A stretch of 64,000 nt of DNA. Source: Carallia brachiata. Taxonomy: Eukaryota; Streptophyta; Magnoliopsida; Malpighiales; Rhizophoraceae. The translations under genes were made by a program, and so were the position numbers. Shown one piece after another: positions 1 to 11,715 of this stretch. Positions within the stretch are counted from its first letter, which is position 1; the number at the start of each line of letters is the position of its first letter. Location of the stretch: contig JADCRB010000037.1 in the NCBI GenBank assembly GCA_021464245.1, positions 5,915,858-5,979,857 on the forward strand, in the 5' to 3' direction. Under the pieces are notes generated by a model. It saw only the letters and a program-made list of their open reading frames with translations. It was not told the origin of the DNA and ran no database searches.

Positions 1-826
1 TGGAGATGGTGTGAGCCATACAGTTCCCATTTATGAAGGGTATGCCCTTCCACATGCCATTCTGCGTCTTGACCTGGCAGGCCGTGATCTCACCGATGCT
101 CTCATGAAAATATTAACTGAGCGTGGATACTCTTTCACCACCACTGCAGAGCGTGAAATTGTTAGGGATATGAAAGAGAAATTAGCATACATTGCTCTGG
201 ATTATGAACAAGAGCTAGAGACAGCAAAGACTAGCTCATCCGTGGAGAAGAGCTATGAATTGCCAGATGGACAGGTTATCACCATTGGAGCCGAACGATT
301 CCGTTGCCCTGAAGTCCTCTTCCAACCATCCATGATAGGAATGGAAGCTGCTGGCATTCATGAGACCACATACAACTCTATCATGAAGTGTGATGTCGAC
401 ATTAGGAAGGATCTCTATGGCAACATTGTCCTCAGTGGTGGCTCTACCATGTTCCCGGGCATTGCAGACAGGATGAGCAAGGAGATTACAGCATTAGCTC
501 CAAGTAGCATGAAGATTAAGGTTGTGGCACCACCAGAAAGGAAGTACAGTGTCTGGATAGGAGGTTCCATTTTGGCATCCCTCAGCACCTTCCAGCAGGT
601 ATTAGAGCAATAACAATAGAACTTCATGATTCTGGGTGTTTTTGTTTGTTATAAAAAATAATACTTTTGGGTGCAATTCATAACTTAAGTTTTGCATTAT
701 TAAGGTGATTCCGTATTTTTCTGATCTCTTATTGGACATTTGCTTTGATTTTGCTTGCAGATGTGGATTGCAAAGGCTGAGTATGATGAGTCTGGGCCAT
801 CAATTGTCCACAGGAAGTGCTTCTGA
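1..826 (+). CDS. ACT11-like: Actin, 3' part of the gene (last two coding exons)
   Basis: Actin polymerises into microfilaments in cytosol and nucleus. The window opens inside the third coding exon at the GDGVSHTVP nucleotide-binding loop (about residue 156 of 377). The frame is open to 598, where a GT donor follows ...STFQQ. The intron is 599-760, ending TTGCTTGCAG. The last exon, 761-826, encodes [21 protein letters not shown], about 21 residues, then TGA. This final intron is at the position usual for plant actins. Hallmarks such as [10 protein letters not shown] and [11 protein letters not shown] are intact and I see no lesion. The [11 protein letters not shown] ending resembles the ACT1/3/11 group rather than ACT2/8 or ACT7; with FAD2 19 kb away this suggests ACT11 (inference). 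The intron retained at 599 would add only VLEQ and a stop. The 5' part lies outside the window. Confidence 0.97.
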
Positions 827-2098
827 TCATGCAAATTGCAAAGCAAGAGGCTAGTGGTCAAATCATACCATACATATTGTACTAAGAAAGACTTTTGATC
901 AAGTTGGTTGCAAAGTTTTATTCTATATTTCCTTCCCATATCTGCTCATTCTTTCTTGTGTTTTGCACTGTTAAATGGATGCACAACAAAATTGAGGTCG
1001 AGATTCTATTTTTTGGTTATTTTTTTAATTTTATTTATGGGAATGTAGAAGAGTTGAGTTGTGTATTGTAACCGATTTGTTTTGGATTAATTTCGGGGGT
1101 TCATTGCTTTATTGTTGCTGATAGCTATTTTTCAATTAAATAAGAAAAAAAAAGTACTTACATTCTCTTGCTTTTCATACGGAGATCATTGGCTTCATCA
1201 ATCTCCCTCTGCTTCAATTCATCATGCAATTATATACGAGCATTTTCGTGGTTTCCTTCTAAGCTGGAAGAAAATAAACTATATGCAAGCCATGTCATCT
1301 TCACATTGAGTTGGCATATAAAGTGCCATTGATTGTAGGCCTACCAGTTTCTGGATTGGTTGTACTCAAAGGCACAAGAACAATGATTGCTACGCAAAAG
1401 ATGAAAGTGACCCAAAATGGGTAGCTCTTCTGCATTACATTTTGAAAAGTAAACAATGAGCCTTATGAGTCTCTTTGTTCTTTTGAAAAGTAAACAATGA
1501 GCCTTATGTCTTCTTGTTATTCCTTTTATTTTGCTTGTGAGTTAATACTGTAAAAGGTGAGCTAATAAAAGAAAAATAAAAACTGTATTTTTTTTAGACA
1601 AAACTTTATTATTTTGTTGATTGACGCTAGTTGTGTCTATTATTTCTATGTGTATTTGCTTCTATTTTTTAATAAAGCAAATAAATAAAAATAACTTTAA
1701 TTTTGTGTTTTGTGACAAATCTGACATTACTTTTAAATGGTAATGAATTATGCTTCATAAAATTTCTCGTAGAAAAAGAGGTACGCAATCAAGAAAACTT
1801 TGCGGATTCCATTTGATAGGATGATGTGGCATGATGATATAGATTACGTGATGACATGGAAAAAAAAACCAAAAAACCAGCTGGATGCAGCGGACTTATT
1901 TTGCTCAATAAAATTTATAATTATACAAACAAAATAATTGAATTTCATTTCAATAATTACAATAAAAAATCTCTTAGAGAAAAAAAGTGATGCTAAGCTG
2001 GTGTACGAACATATTAATTCTGTTTATCTTCCCCTCGCATATAAAAATAATTAAAGGCAAACATAAGTAAACGAATTAACATCAAAAGGGATCTTGAG
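827..2098. other. Actin 3' flank, no gene seen
   Basis: Contains the actin 3' UTR and AT-rich DNA. No homologous coding segment was recognised; the open frame at 1112-1309 has no recognisable family. A short tandem duplication lies at 1440-1508. Confidence 0.6.
1440..1508. repeat. Short tandem duplication, 41-bp period
   Basis: The 28-base segment beginning TTTTGAAAAGTAAACAATG occurs at 1440-1467 and again at 1481-1508, separated by 13 bases. It is a local duplication downstream of actin; no function is evident. Confidence 0.85.
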
Positions 2099-2790
2099 CT
2101 AGATCACGTCGTTAATCAATCGTCTATGTCGACCACAATGTTTCTCCAGAAGGACATTGGAAGCTCCTTCCATCGTCTTGCACCATGTCTGCACAGAAAA
2201 ATTTTGATGAAAACCCATGTCGTATTTGATTTGAAAAAAAAAATCTTAAATAAAACGTAGGTGAAAAAATGCCAGAGAAGAGGACATAACCCAAGAAATG
2301 TCCCATAGAAAATGTAAGATTATTCATTTGATTATCAATTTGGAAAAGAGGATTATAAGCTTGTAGTTTGTTATATAAATTTCAAGTTAATATCAGTAGG
2401 TATATTATTTTTTTTTATTTTTTTTCACCTTTTGAATGGCTACTAAGACTGACTTGTTCTTAATGTCCCTTGCTCTGAGACGTGACCTGACAATAGCAGC
2501 AATTCCAAGCTCCCTGAGCAATGCAGACTTGCTTGCGACAGGAGCAAGTAACGACCTCCTCTCCACCAATGTTGCAGCACCAGTGCTATAATGTGATGGA
2601 CTCCGGCATGCATCGCTTTCTTCTCTTCTCGATGTCCTTCTTCCTTTTCTTCTGCCAGCTGAGACCCATGTTGGGTGTTCATTCTTTGACTCAAACCCAT
2701 CATCTTCATCATCCACTTGAGCAAATTTGCTTAACAGTTCATCGGAAGACTTCTTTGTTACATGTTGAACGTTGGCAACAGAGCTATTAA
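2099..2790 (-). pseudogene. 5'-incomplete gene or remnant: C-terminal two exons of an unnamed plant protein
   Basis: Two minus-strand segments join in frame. Exon A (about 2790 down to 2429) encodes ...SSDELLSKFAQVDDEDDG..., a basic stretch, then ERRSLLAP, SALLRELGI and RSRLRARDIKNKS. It ends AAG before a GTGAAA donor. The intron is 2189-2428. Exon B (2188-2099) follows TTTTCTGTGCAG and encodes TWCKTMEGASNVLLEKH...HRRLINDVI and a stop. The splice phase is 0 on both sides. The pattern KTxEGASxxxxEKH...HRRLIND looks like a conserved plant C terminus, but I cannot name the family. Upstream of exon A there is an in-frame stop at about 2852, no in-frame ATG and no convincing acceptor. Either the 5' exons are lost or they are short and unseen. 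A live gene with a small upstream exon in 2.9-4.0 kb is possible. Confidence 0.55.
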
Positions 2791-2852
2791 CATTGGGATT
2801 CAGAGAGAGAGAGAATCGAAAGGAAAGTGTCCATATGACATGTGGGAAATTT

Positions 2853-4031
2853 TACCCTTTCTTTGTGTGTGTGTGTGTGTTTTTTTTTTTCAAGTGAAAA
2901 GTAAGGTTTTAAAATATTAATATTTTATATTTAGAGTCACGAAATTTCGAAGTGAAGTGAGTTATGATGGTTATAATTTTATTTGCGCTATACAGTGAAT
3001 TATAAGTTTAATTTAATTACTTGATTTTGTTAAAATTCAAACTCGTGTAGATTTTTTGCATAGATGTGAATTTTTTCAACTAGTTAAACTAAGTAAGTGT
3101 GTGAAGTTTTAATCTTTCATAAGGGAAATGGACCGTTAAGGAAACAAACAAGACTGATTTGCATAATTGGGGTACAGGCGGGAAATATAGCCGTTGATGA
3201 TGAGAAATGATATAAGATTTGTTGCAAGAGTAACATTAAATGGTTTAAAATGTATAATAATAAGTAGTTATATAATTTTATTTAATAATATATAATAATT
3301 TATTTATTTTTATTATTTAATTATTATTTTAAAATTAATTAAACGATGCCATCAAACTTTTTTCTTGCATAGGGATTGGTTGAAATTACGTGCCACCCAC
3401 ATTGTTGTTGACTAGTCCGCATTGTCTTGCCGTTGAAATTCAATTATATAACTCAAGGGCAGATAATAAGATTAATAAAATATGAAAACAACCAAATATT
3501 TTTTTACAAAAAACAAAAATGTACCAAGCAAATGGGATTTCCAACGAGGAACAATAAAGTAAGCATAGTCCTCATCATGTGAAAGCTAGTTTGATTATAT
3601 AGATCTATTTAATAAAATATACGGAAGACATATAATTTATTTAATAATATTTAATAATTTATTTATTTTTTTAATTTAATATACTTTTTACAATCCAACT
3701 ATTTTGATCACTGTATAAACAGTACATATCTTTTTGAAAATTGTTATTTATCTTTTTTGATATAATAATTGGTCATACTATTGGGGCATATAGGTGTCTT
3801 TTCTAATTTCACCAGTATCATCCTGCAATGTTAGCTATTTTTAGTCAACTAAAACAAAAACCCCATAAAATTTAAAAGGTCAAAAATAATGGCATAAACA
3901 ATGCATTAAATTCAAAGAAAGCAAAAGGTAGTAATATTGAAACGAGGAGACGGGAAAATTTAAAATCCAAGGGAGGAAGCGATAAGTTTTTGTGGATAAA
4001 CCTTTCATGATATATTATTATGATCAATCAT
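2853..4031. other. AT-rich intergenic DNA
   Basis: No coding exon recognised. Holds at least one copy of an AT-rich dispersed repeat (3589-3690) and a related stretch near 3250-3340. If the remnant at 2099-2790 has a first exon it would lie here on the minus strand. Confidence 0.55.
3589..3690 (+). repeat. AT-rich dispersed repeat, copy 1
   Basis: The pattern GTTTRATTATATAGAT, then TTAATAATATTTAATAATTT and TTTAATATACTTTTTA, recurs in reverse orientation at 46887-46985 and, more diverged, at 26131-26221. The shared order of blocks makes chance AT-richness unlikely, but ends and target duplications are not clear. Confidence 0.5.
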
Positions 4032-4104
4032 GGGGATGTAGCTCAAACGGTAGAGCGCTCGCTTTGCATGCGAGAGGTACGGGGTTCGATACCCCGCATC
4101 TCCA
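4032..4104 (+). tRNA. trnA-UGC (nuclear): tRNA-Ala (anticodon TGC)
   Basis: A 73-base cloverleaf. The acceptor stem GGGGATG pairs with CATCTCC with one G-U, and the discriminator is A. The anticodon stem CTCGC/GCGAG holds loop TTTGCAT with anticodon TGC at 4065-4067. The T arm is GGGG-TTCGATA-CCCC. Internal RNA polymerase III boxes are present: A box TAGCTCAAACGG and B box GGTTCGATACC. There is no intron and no encoded CCA, as expected for a nuclear eukaryotic gene. A T-run terminator follows within about 40 bases (4144-4150). Confidence 0.95.
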
Positions 4105-5288
4105 GTTTTAGATTTTATGAAAAACACAACTCTTTGCTACCCTTTTTTTATTTGTCCCTTGATTTTCTAGTTGACTGTTAGGCCTTGGTGCTTTGTTGGG
4201 AGGAATACCGAATGCCAATCAATTAACAACACAATTCTAATTTTACACACTTGTAACTGAAAAAAAAAAACTTATATTACTCATGTCAAATACACATTAG
4301 ATCAGTTTTTTTTTTTCTATAACAAAGATAATAACTTATAGTCAAAAAAAAAAAAAACTAAAAGAGAATATTAAAATTTAAACCCAAATTCCTAAGTAAA
4401 AAGTCCACACTTTTTACTACCCAACTATAGTAAATCCCTCATTTCTTTTGTTGAAATCTCTAGAACCAACCTGCATACAATTTGCCATAAAATTATTGAA
4501 AAAACCACACCAATGATATCCCCACAGAAAGTTAGGCAGAGAGTCATGGACGATGTCTTTGACTCATCTGTAGTTTGTACTTTGTACTTTGTAGGCCAAA
4601 GGCCCAAAGAGTCGATGATGCTGCTGCCTATTTCTGTATTTCGTGATTCATTTTGTGAAATTTCAGATGTATTAAAGACAAAATATTGTAGGATTTATAT
4701 TTTTTTTAAAAAAGAAATATTAATGTTTCACGTATTCCTTGTCTATTCTCGTTTTGACATGTAACAAAAAAAAAAAAAAAAAAGATAGTGACGTTTTTTC
4801 AATTAATTAACTTTTAAAATTAAAAATCGGAATCAAGCGAAAAAATTAATATAGATTTTTTTGGTTAATTAATTATGGATTTGTTCAACTAACCAAAATT
4901 TTATTTCTTAATTTTTAAATTAAAAAATAAGAGTGATACCATATGATTTTGTTAGAGAGTATTGAATCTCTTTCTAGTAATATTAATAATTAAAATAGTT
5001 ATATTATAACTCACATGTGAGAGAGAATTAAATTTAATTATACTAATAAATCTTAATTTAAAACATTTGACACGATATTCAAATTCGAGATTTTTTTACA
5101 TGAAACCAAAGGTTTTAATCAGCTAAACTACAAACTACCAAAAATTTTAATTCGATCGGTGGATTAACCAAAAATTTCCGGGCATTTTAATACGCGGTGC
5201 TTTTCAACGTCCTAAAAATACACATCCCCGCAAATCTAGTTAGTTTTTCTGTTTTCTTTTTTTCTTTTTTATTTTGTTGGGTTTTCAA
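4105..5288. other. AT-rich intergenic DNA and upstream region of the PAP13 gene
   Basis: Low-complexity A and T runs and repeated Asn/Lys-like AT-rich motifs around 4800-5170. No gene recognised. The last 150 bases are presumably promoter and 5' leader of the gene starting at 5289; no clear TATA box was identified. Confidence 0.5.
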
Positions 5289-8200
5289 ATGGCTGCAATC
5301 CAGAGCTCATTATTTCCTGCAATTTCGTCAATTCGCTCCGGCTACCATTCTTCTCTCCATTGTCCTCCTCACTCTTCTTCTTCTTCTGTTCGCTTCGCTC
5401 CTCCGACCCCGCCGCCGCCGCCGCTTGGCCATTATCTCCGCCGGAGAATGGCCGGAGAAGCTCCTCCATCAACCGCGGAGGATGGCTTGCAAAGCAATGG
5501 TTCAGCAGGCAGTGCAGGGAGCTCCCGCCACTTACGCCAAGGAGATGGAGCGGCTCTCCGCCAAGGAATCGTTGCTTCTCGCTGTTAAGTCTTTCTTTTC
5601 TCTCCCTCAATTCCTTAACATTTCTGCTATTGAGAAAGTTCAATTCGATGCTTTTGCGAAATCGCTTTTAATTTTTATTAAGCTCTCATAATGTTAATAA
5701 CTTCTGGCCATTGATTTCAGTTCAAAGATGCCGGAGGTTTCGAAGCTTTAGTCGCCGGAAAGACGACGGATATGCAGCGGATTGATGTGAACGAGAGGAT
5801 AGTTAGTCTTGAGCGTCTCAATCCAACGCCTCGACCAACTACGTAGGTGCTTATTTTGAAACGAGGCAGCATTTCCATATGACCTTGTTGTAATCTGTTT
5901 TACAAGTTTCTCGGATTTTTTCAGGTCGCCGTTTCTCGAAGGCCGGTGGAATTTTGAGTGGTTTGGATCTGGAAGCCCCGGATTATTTGCTGCCAGATTT
6001 ATATTCCAGTGAGTACTGTCTTCATAGATCTGCTCTACTTGGAGTATGCTATTTTTTTGTTGCAGTTGTAACAGGTCCTGAGCTTTCGATTGAATGGATT
6101 TGGTAGTTTGAACGAACGACTTTTACGGTTAATTGTTCGTCTGATGGAGATATTGTTGCAGGAGATTTCCATCGAATTTGGCTAATTTATCAAAATTGGA
6201 TGTGGTGATCAAGGATGGAATTGCAAAAGTTACTGCAAATTTCAAGCTATTGTACTCGGTGTGCTTCTATCCCTATATACCCCGACTTTGGATGTCTGCA
6301 TTAATGTGTCATGCCGTGTATGTTTGAAAGCTCAAGTGGCTTAATTAGATGACATAGCTCGTTTCGGCTGTGTTGGTCTTGATAAAAGCAACGCCATTTG
6401 AATGACAACTCGAAAATGGGACTTTAGGTTATATTGGCATTGGGGTGGAAGGTGAATTCAAAGTAGAATGTGAGCTAGTTTAGAATAGGCAACATTGTCT
6501 CACCATTTGCTGGAATTTTATCGGTTAAGATTCAATTCCACTTTGGATTCATTTTATCCCTTCTTTTTTTTCTTTCTTCCTTTTTAACCTTCCACCATTC
6601 TTTTCGAAATTTATTTGCTACTGCTTAACTTGGTTTTGTTTGCAATATAATTCCATGCTAAAAATGGTGACATTATTGAGGCAGCAAATGTTTTCTCCAT
6701 CTATCATGGATTTCTATGGTCCCTAATTGTGATATGTTGCTTCTATTAGTGGGTTTTGAGCTTCATCAAGAATTTATTTTTCTTGGTTTAATGCAGCTAG
6801 AGAGCAAATTTATAGTGTCGTCTAGGTTGTCTGTGGAGGGACCTCTTAGAATGAAAGAAGAATACATTGAAGGGATTCTAGAGACACCAACTGTGATTGA
6901 AGAAACATTACCAGAGCAGCTAAAAGGTGCACTTGGTCAGGCCACTAACACAATGCAACAATTACCTGTTCCAATCAAGGATGCCTTATCCAGTGGGCTT
7001 AAGATTCCTCTATGTAAGCCTGTTTATATTTTTGGATTGTTTCTTCACCATCTTATTTATATGTTTTCTGTTCGACAACAAGGAGTGGATGTCTGAACCA
7101 CAGTCAATAAATGCTTATTGCAAGGGGCTTGCATAGCTCTTTATGTTTGCATATTGATATAGTTGTCTAGCTTCATAGCAACCTAAAACAGCCTGCAATT
7201 TGTTACATTCTTATGCTTATGGATACATTAGTAGCTCTGTCTCATAGTCCCCTTTTTGATAATTACTCCTTATACTATCACTCCCTTGGGTCTTTTCAAT
7301 ATTTAAGGGAAGCCCTTTTTCGCTTACTGATCGAGTTCTAGTTATGGTTAGCATGTATGATTCTGTGGTCTGTTTTTATGGGCTGCTTTGACCCTTCCTA
7401 TCCATTTATTCACCATTTCATATAGGTTAGTGATGTTCACTGGTAAAAATGAAGATTTTAATAAGTAACCTGTCATGAGGTTTTCCTACCATCAAACATT
7501 TGTATGGTTTGGTTTTTTAATAAAATCTTTCATTGCTTGCTAGTTCTTTGATTTTTGTTTTTGGTAGGATGTTGGGGCCCCCAAGGGGGGGAGGAAGGGG
7601 GGGGGGGAGACAGGGGAGCCTTCCTCTTTTTTTTTGGGATATATCAGTGCGTGCGTGATAGCAATTACTTAGCTTAAAACAGTAAAGCTTTCTGGTTTTA
7701 TAAAAGCGGTAGCAGTAGAGCTAGTGGAACAAAACAGAAAGATGAGAAAATAAGAGAAGAAGAAGAAGACAGGTGATTGGGAGCAAGCAAGCTGCCCATT
7801 TGGATTGTATTGACATATATATGCAATTGTCTTACAAAGTCAAAATCAAGAGTACATGTTAACCATACTTTTAAGTACATACTACCATACCTGAATAGTA
7901 GTTCGACAAGCAACTATCACTCACATCAAAATGACTATATGCTTACAAAAGAAATGGTTTCATGATGGTGCCCCATACTTATCAGATTGATAAGTTAACA
8001 AGAACACAAAAGTAACTAAACCAAAAGCTAACAAAAGATTACAATTGAACAAAAGCTTTGTTTGGAACCAAATTCTAATAACTAACAGAACAGAATTTTA
8101 AAAGCTCCTCCCAGCCGGTTCAATGTTCAATACCAATCTTCTAGCTTCTTCAATGCACATTGTGAACTACGTGAAATGAAACTCTCAGCAGGTTAATTTG

Positions 8201-9727
8201 TGGAACAGTAATTACTGGACAAACCTTGAGCAAGCCTTGTAATGTAGACAATTGATCACAAACGTGGACCATGAAATGCATCTTGATATGCAAGGAATTG
8301 TCTCAAGTGTCAGGCACCTTGGGCACACTGTTGTTGACCTATCAGAATAATTGGTTAGACCACCACGACAAAATTATGGCTTAACCTCTACAAACATCTC
8401 AGAGTATTAATTCTTTGTTGGTTGTGAAAGTGGTTTAACTTTAATGAGGACATATGCTTAAGTTTATCCTATACTGTTGCAAGCTGTGACTTTGATTTGA
8501 GTCACTTGTAAACTCTTTACCAACATAAATGTTTTGTAAAGGGAATAAGATATCAATTGGAGAAAATGTCATTTTCCTTCTGCTCTAAATCTTGCCTTTT
8601 ATAATCCATTTTGATTTCTTTTCTTTATGCCTGCAGCTGGTACGTTTGAGAGACTCTTCATGATTTCTTATCTTGATGAGGAGATACTTGTAAGTTCCCT
8701 ACCATGTTTATATTATATCTTGGATAGCAATTTTCAGCCATGGGCACATCACACGGCCAAGAAGTTGCACTTCAATAGTGGATGAAATATTTTGCACAAT
8801 ATCAGTCAGCTATCTGACCTCGTTGTGCTTACGGTTCTAGAAGAAAATCCTGATAGAGTAGTTTTTTCCAAATCGGATGGAGGAACTAGTGATAAAAATC
8901 TCAAAAGCAAAAGTTTTCATTTCCATGTGCAAGAATAGCAGATATTGGAATTCTTATCTAAACAGTGTGGGACATGTCTGATAAATCTTTCTTTGAATGT
9001 TCATTGTGGTTTATGGCTAGGGAACCCAATATGGTTAGCTCCTGTGAAATTGTGTAGAGATGCTTGGGATGTGTAGTTGAAAGTAGTATCTCTTTGCATT
9101 TCAGGTTTTATATGGCAGCATTAACTTATTGGATGGCACATCTAGGATTGAACTAATACTCAATCTTTGATTAAAAGACTGGGAAAAGCATGTAGGAACT
9201 TTTGGTCATGAATGATCTATTGACTGGATAAGGTCTGGTTGCTAAAAGCAGGAGTAGAATGGGAATGCTAGAGCTAGTTCATGATTACAACCAGAACAAA
9301 CTAGCTGAATGTACAAGAAGAGAAGAAAGAATTGTGCCCTGAGGGGAGAGAGGGGGTAGACTGATCTAGGCATGGACTTAAATCTCTCACCCTTTGCTGA
9401 ACTAGACAATGTTCTCACAGAACAAAATAGCCGAACATACAAAAGAAGAAGAAAGGAATTGTGCAGGGGGAGAGAGAGTGAGACTGAACTTGGCGTTGGC
9501 TTAAGTCATTCTCCAGTTGCCAACTAGGCAATGTTCACAAAGAATCAGCTTATTGCCTTAAAATATATGGGAAGCAGGACCAAAAGGAATGTACATTATT
9601 GCATTCTTAATTCTTCTCTGATTTGATGCAGATAATTAGAGATACTGCTGGAGTACCTGAAGTTCTTACAAGCCTGGATGCGCCAGCATCTCCGTTGGCG
9701 GAAACTGTCACAGAGTACGAGAGCTAG
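5289..9727 (+). CDS. PAP13: Probable plastid-lipid-associated protein 13 (PAP/fibrillin family), frame break in exon 1
   Basis: Fibrillins are plastoglobule- or thylakoid-associated lipid-binding proteins. The exons are 5289-5583, 5721-5842, 5925-6008, 6162-6258, 6797-7013, 8637-8689 and 9632-9727 (TAG), all with GT-AG introns and consistent phases. Family landmarks run in order: YAKEMERLSAKESLLLAFKDAGG, then IDVNERIVSLERLNPTPRP, LEGRWNFEWFG, PLRMKEEYIEG, FMISYLDEEILIIRDTAGVPEV, with ending TEYES. The plausible transit peptide starts at ATG 5289 (MAAIQSSLFPAISS, Ser/Pro-rich), but that frame does not continue into the mature region. From the in-frame ATG at 5482 (MACKAMVQQ) the seven exons give 256 codons. 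CGGAGAATGGC near 5443 and CGGAGGATGGC near 5477 place two ATGs 34 bases apart, so a 34-base or 1-base insertion would explain the break. Exons 2-7 are clean. Intron 5 (1.6 kb) has a G-rich tract; intron 6 has a tandem duplication. Confidence 0.85.
7585..7616 (+). other. G-rich tract with G-quadruplex potential in PAP13 intron 5
   Basis: Four or more runs of at least four G lie within 32 bases on the coding strand (7585-7591, 7597-7607 which can split, 7613-7616). It is transcribed in the PAP13 pre-mRNA. Its length may be unreliable because it is a homopolymer-rich site. Confidence 0.6.
9293..9541. repeat. Tandem duplication of about 125 bp in PAP13 intron 6
   Basis: Two diverged units, 9293-9418 and 9419-9541, share AGAACAAA-TAGC-GAA, then ACAA-AGAAGAA, GAATTGTGC, GGACTTAA-type and TAG-CAATGTTC blocks in the same order. 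Both lie inside the last intron of the PAP13 gene. Confidence 0.75.
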
Positions 9728-10017
9728 GTATGTAAAAATAAGCTTTTCTTGGTATGCATGTTATTACTAATTTCCTCCCTCTAAGCCACCTCCAATAAGG
9801 CAGACTTGTATGCATGTTATTTTGCTCGCCCATTGCGGGGTTTTGAATGGCTTCAAGTTGCAGATTTGAGTGCCACAGTATAAAGATGGCTTTCGTTGTC
9901 AGCATCAGTGCACATTTTCGAATGGTGTCTGATTATTGAATGGATTGCACCCAATGACTACCCAGAATTAGTTCATTGTTTTAACAGAATGATTGGCCAA
10001 AGGCATATTTACCCACA

Positions 10018-10038
10018 CCCCCCCCCCCCCCCCCCCCC
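10018..10038. repeat. Poly-C homopolymer (21 C)
   Basis: A pure C run followed by seven A. Similar C runs occur at 50193-50213 and 60441-60453. The exact length is likely unreliable in any sequencing method. Confidence 0.9.
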
Positions 10039-11689
10039 AAAAAAAACAAAGCAATCTGAAGTGTGAATGTGTTTCAATAAAATATGCTTTGCTGTAATGC
10101 TGATGAGGGTACCACCGTCTCTCAAAGCATATTTTTATGTCACTCTGGATGACGGTTGCTTTATTTCACATCGCCTATCAGTTTTCTAGTTGCTACCGAG
10201 AGATTCCCTAATTGACTTCCATTCATATTTCTCACATTTGACTTCTATAATCCTAAATATAAATCTCGATTCTTTGGTCGATTTACTTGACTTAGTCTTC
10301 AGCAGAAACCGACGGAGGTGAAAACGGCCAAGCACCATTTAATTCCGCAGAAAAGTAGATGCAATTAGGAGGAATTGGGACCATAATTTTGACAGAGCTA
10401 GCTCGATGAAATCTTTCTGTATATGCAGCGAAGGTCTGAATAAACTGTCGTCTTAATTATGAGTCAAGTCAGGGATGGCTTCCTGTGCTTCATAATTCAT
10501 ATTCTGGATTTGCAAATAGTAAGGGCATAATGCATTGTCATGTGGATTGTCCATGTACTGGGACACCTATTGCTCTTGTTCACTGGTGTAATTGACCTCG
10601 CGGGCAATTTGAGGAACTTGCATCCTCGAATTGACTCGTCTTGTTTCTCCCTTACCTTTCATTTCCTTAGAGGGAAAAAAAGACAAAAAGTTGCAACCTC
10701 TCCTCTTTGTTGCTTCTTCAATGGTGTCGAGCTTAATTGCTGTTCGTAACTTTAGTATACATTGATCTAAATAATTTATTCTCATTTGTCAATAATGCTT
10801 AAATATGGATATTGTCGGGGCTAAACTTAAACCAACTGGCATGCCGCCCAAGGTTTCATTTCTGCAATAATATAATTATAGGAAAAATGTTGACTTTGAT
10901 CCTATTGACATGGTTAAGTTAAGTTGCAATGTTGGCCCCCGCGCCACTTGGGCGAATAGCATGTACCCAAACAAGTTGGGCAAATTGAGATGTAAACTAA
11001 GCCACAAGGTTGGGTTTGTTGCCCTTTTTTTTTTAAAAAAAAAAAAAATTATTTTTGTACATAAGAGAATAAAAGAAAAATAAACCTTGGAAATGTCGAT
11101 TCCAACATATATTAAGAGAACGAAACTCCAATATAGATTTTATGATTAATTTAGAATGCAACAGAGAAAGTTTTGTGCAGGAATAGCAACAACTAGAGGT
11201 TGTAAGTTTACTTTCAGCTGATTTGGTGGGGGTGGCCACCACCAGAGATAGTTTCTTGCCTATGTTTACTAAACTCTGAGGTATTGTTTTCCAATATGAC
11301 TAATCAGTTACTTTTAAAAATAATTCATTGTATTTAAAAATGCAAAAAGGCAATGTCTCCAAAATATTACCTGATGAAGCTATGATATGCTTACGTAATT
11401 GAAGATAAGTTTCACATTAAAACTCAACATCTTCAATCAATACATACATTAGTCTACCAATAATTGCGATGCTTAATAAATTAAGGGCTTCATCCATATC
11501 AAAATTAAAGCCCATTTGATTGATTTATTTTTTTTTTTGGTTCCGAAAGGCTGTGAAATATTTGGGTATCCGATCATAATGTCAAATGTGAAGTTCATCC
11601 AAATGAGAAAAACAAGTGCCAATGGGCACTACGTAATAACGAGGTTTTTTTTTTTTTTTTTTCTTTTTTATCAATAGAAGAAAACCATT

Positions 11690-11715
11690 GAGAGAGAGAG
11701 AGAGAGAGAGAGAGG
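11690..11715. repeat. (GA)n microsatellite
   Basis: A perfect GA dinucleotide run of about 13 units, in non-coding DNA 650 bases beyond the VQ stop codon. Confidence 0.9.

Noticed and set aside
1112..1309. Open frame downstream of actin, plus strand
   Set aside because: No recognisable domain, lies in actin 3' flank, composition like surrounding non-coding DNA.
2521..2790. Plus-strand open frame of 89 codons
   Set aside because: Antisense shadow of the two-exon remnant, whose minus-strand frame has matching splice sites.
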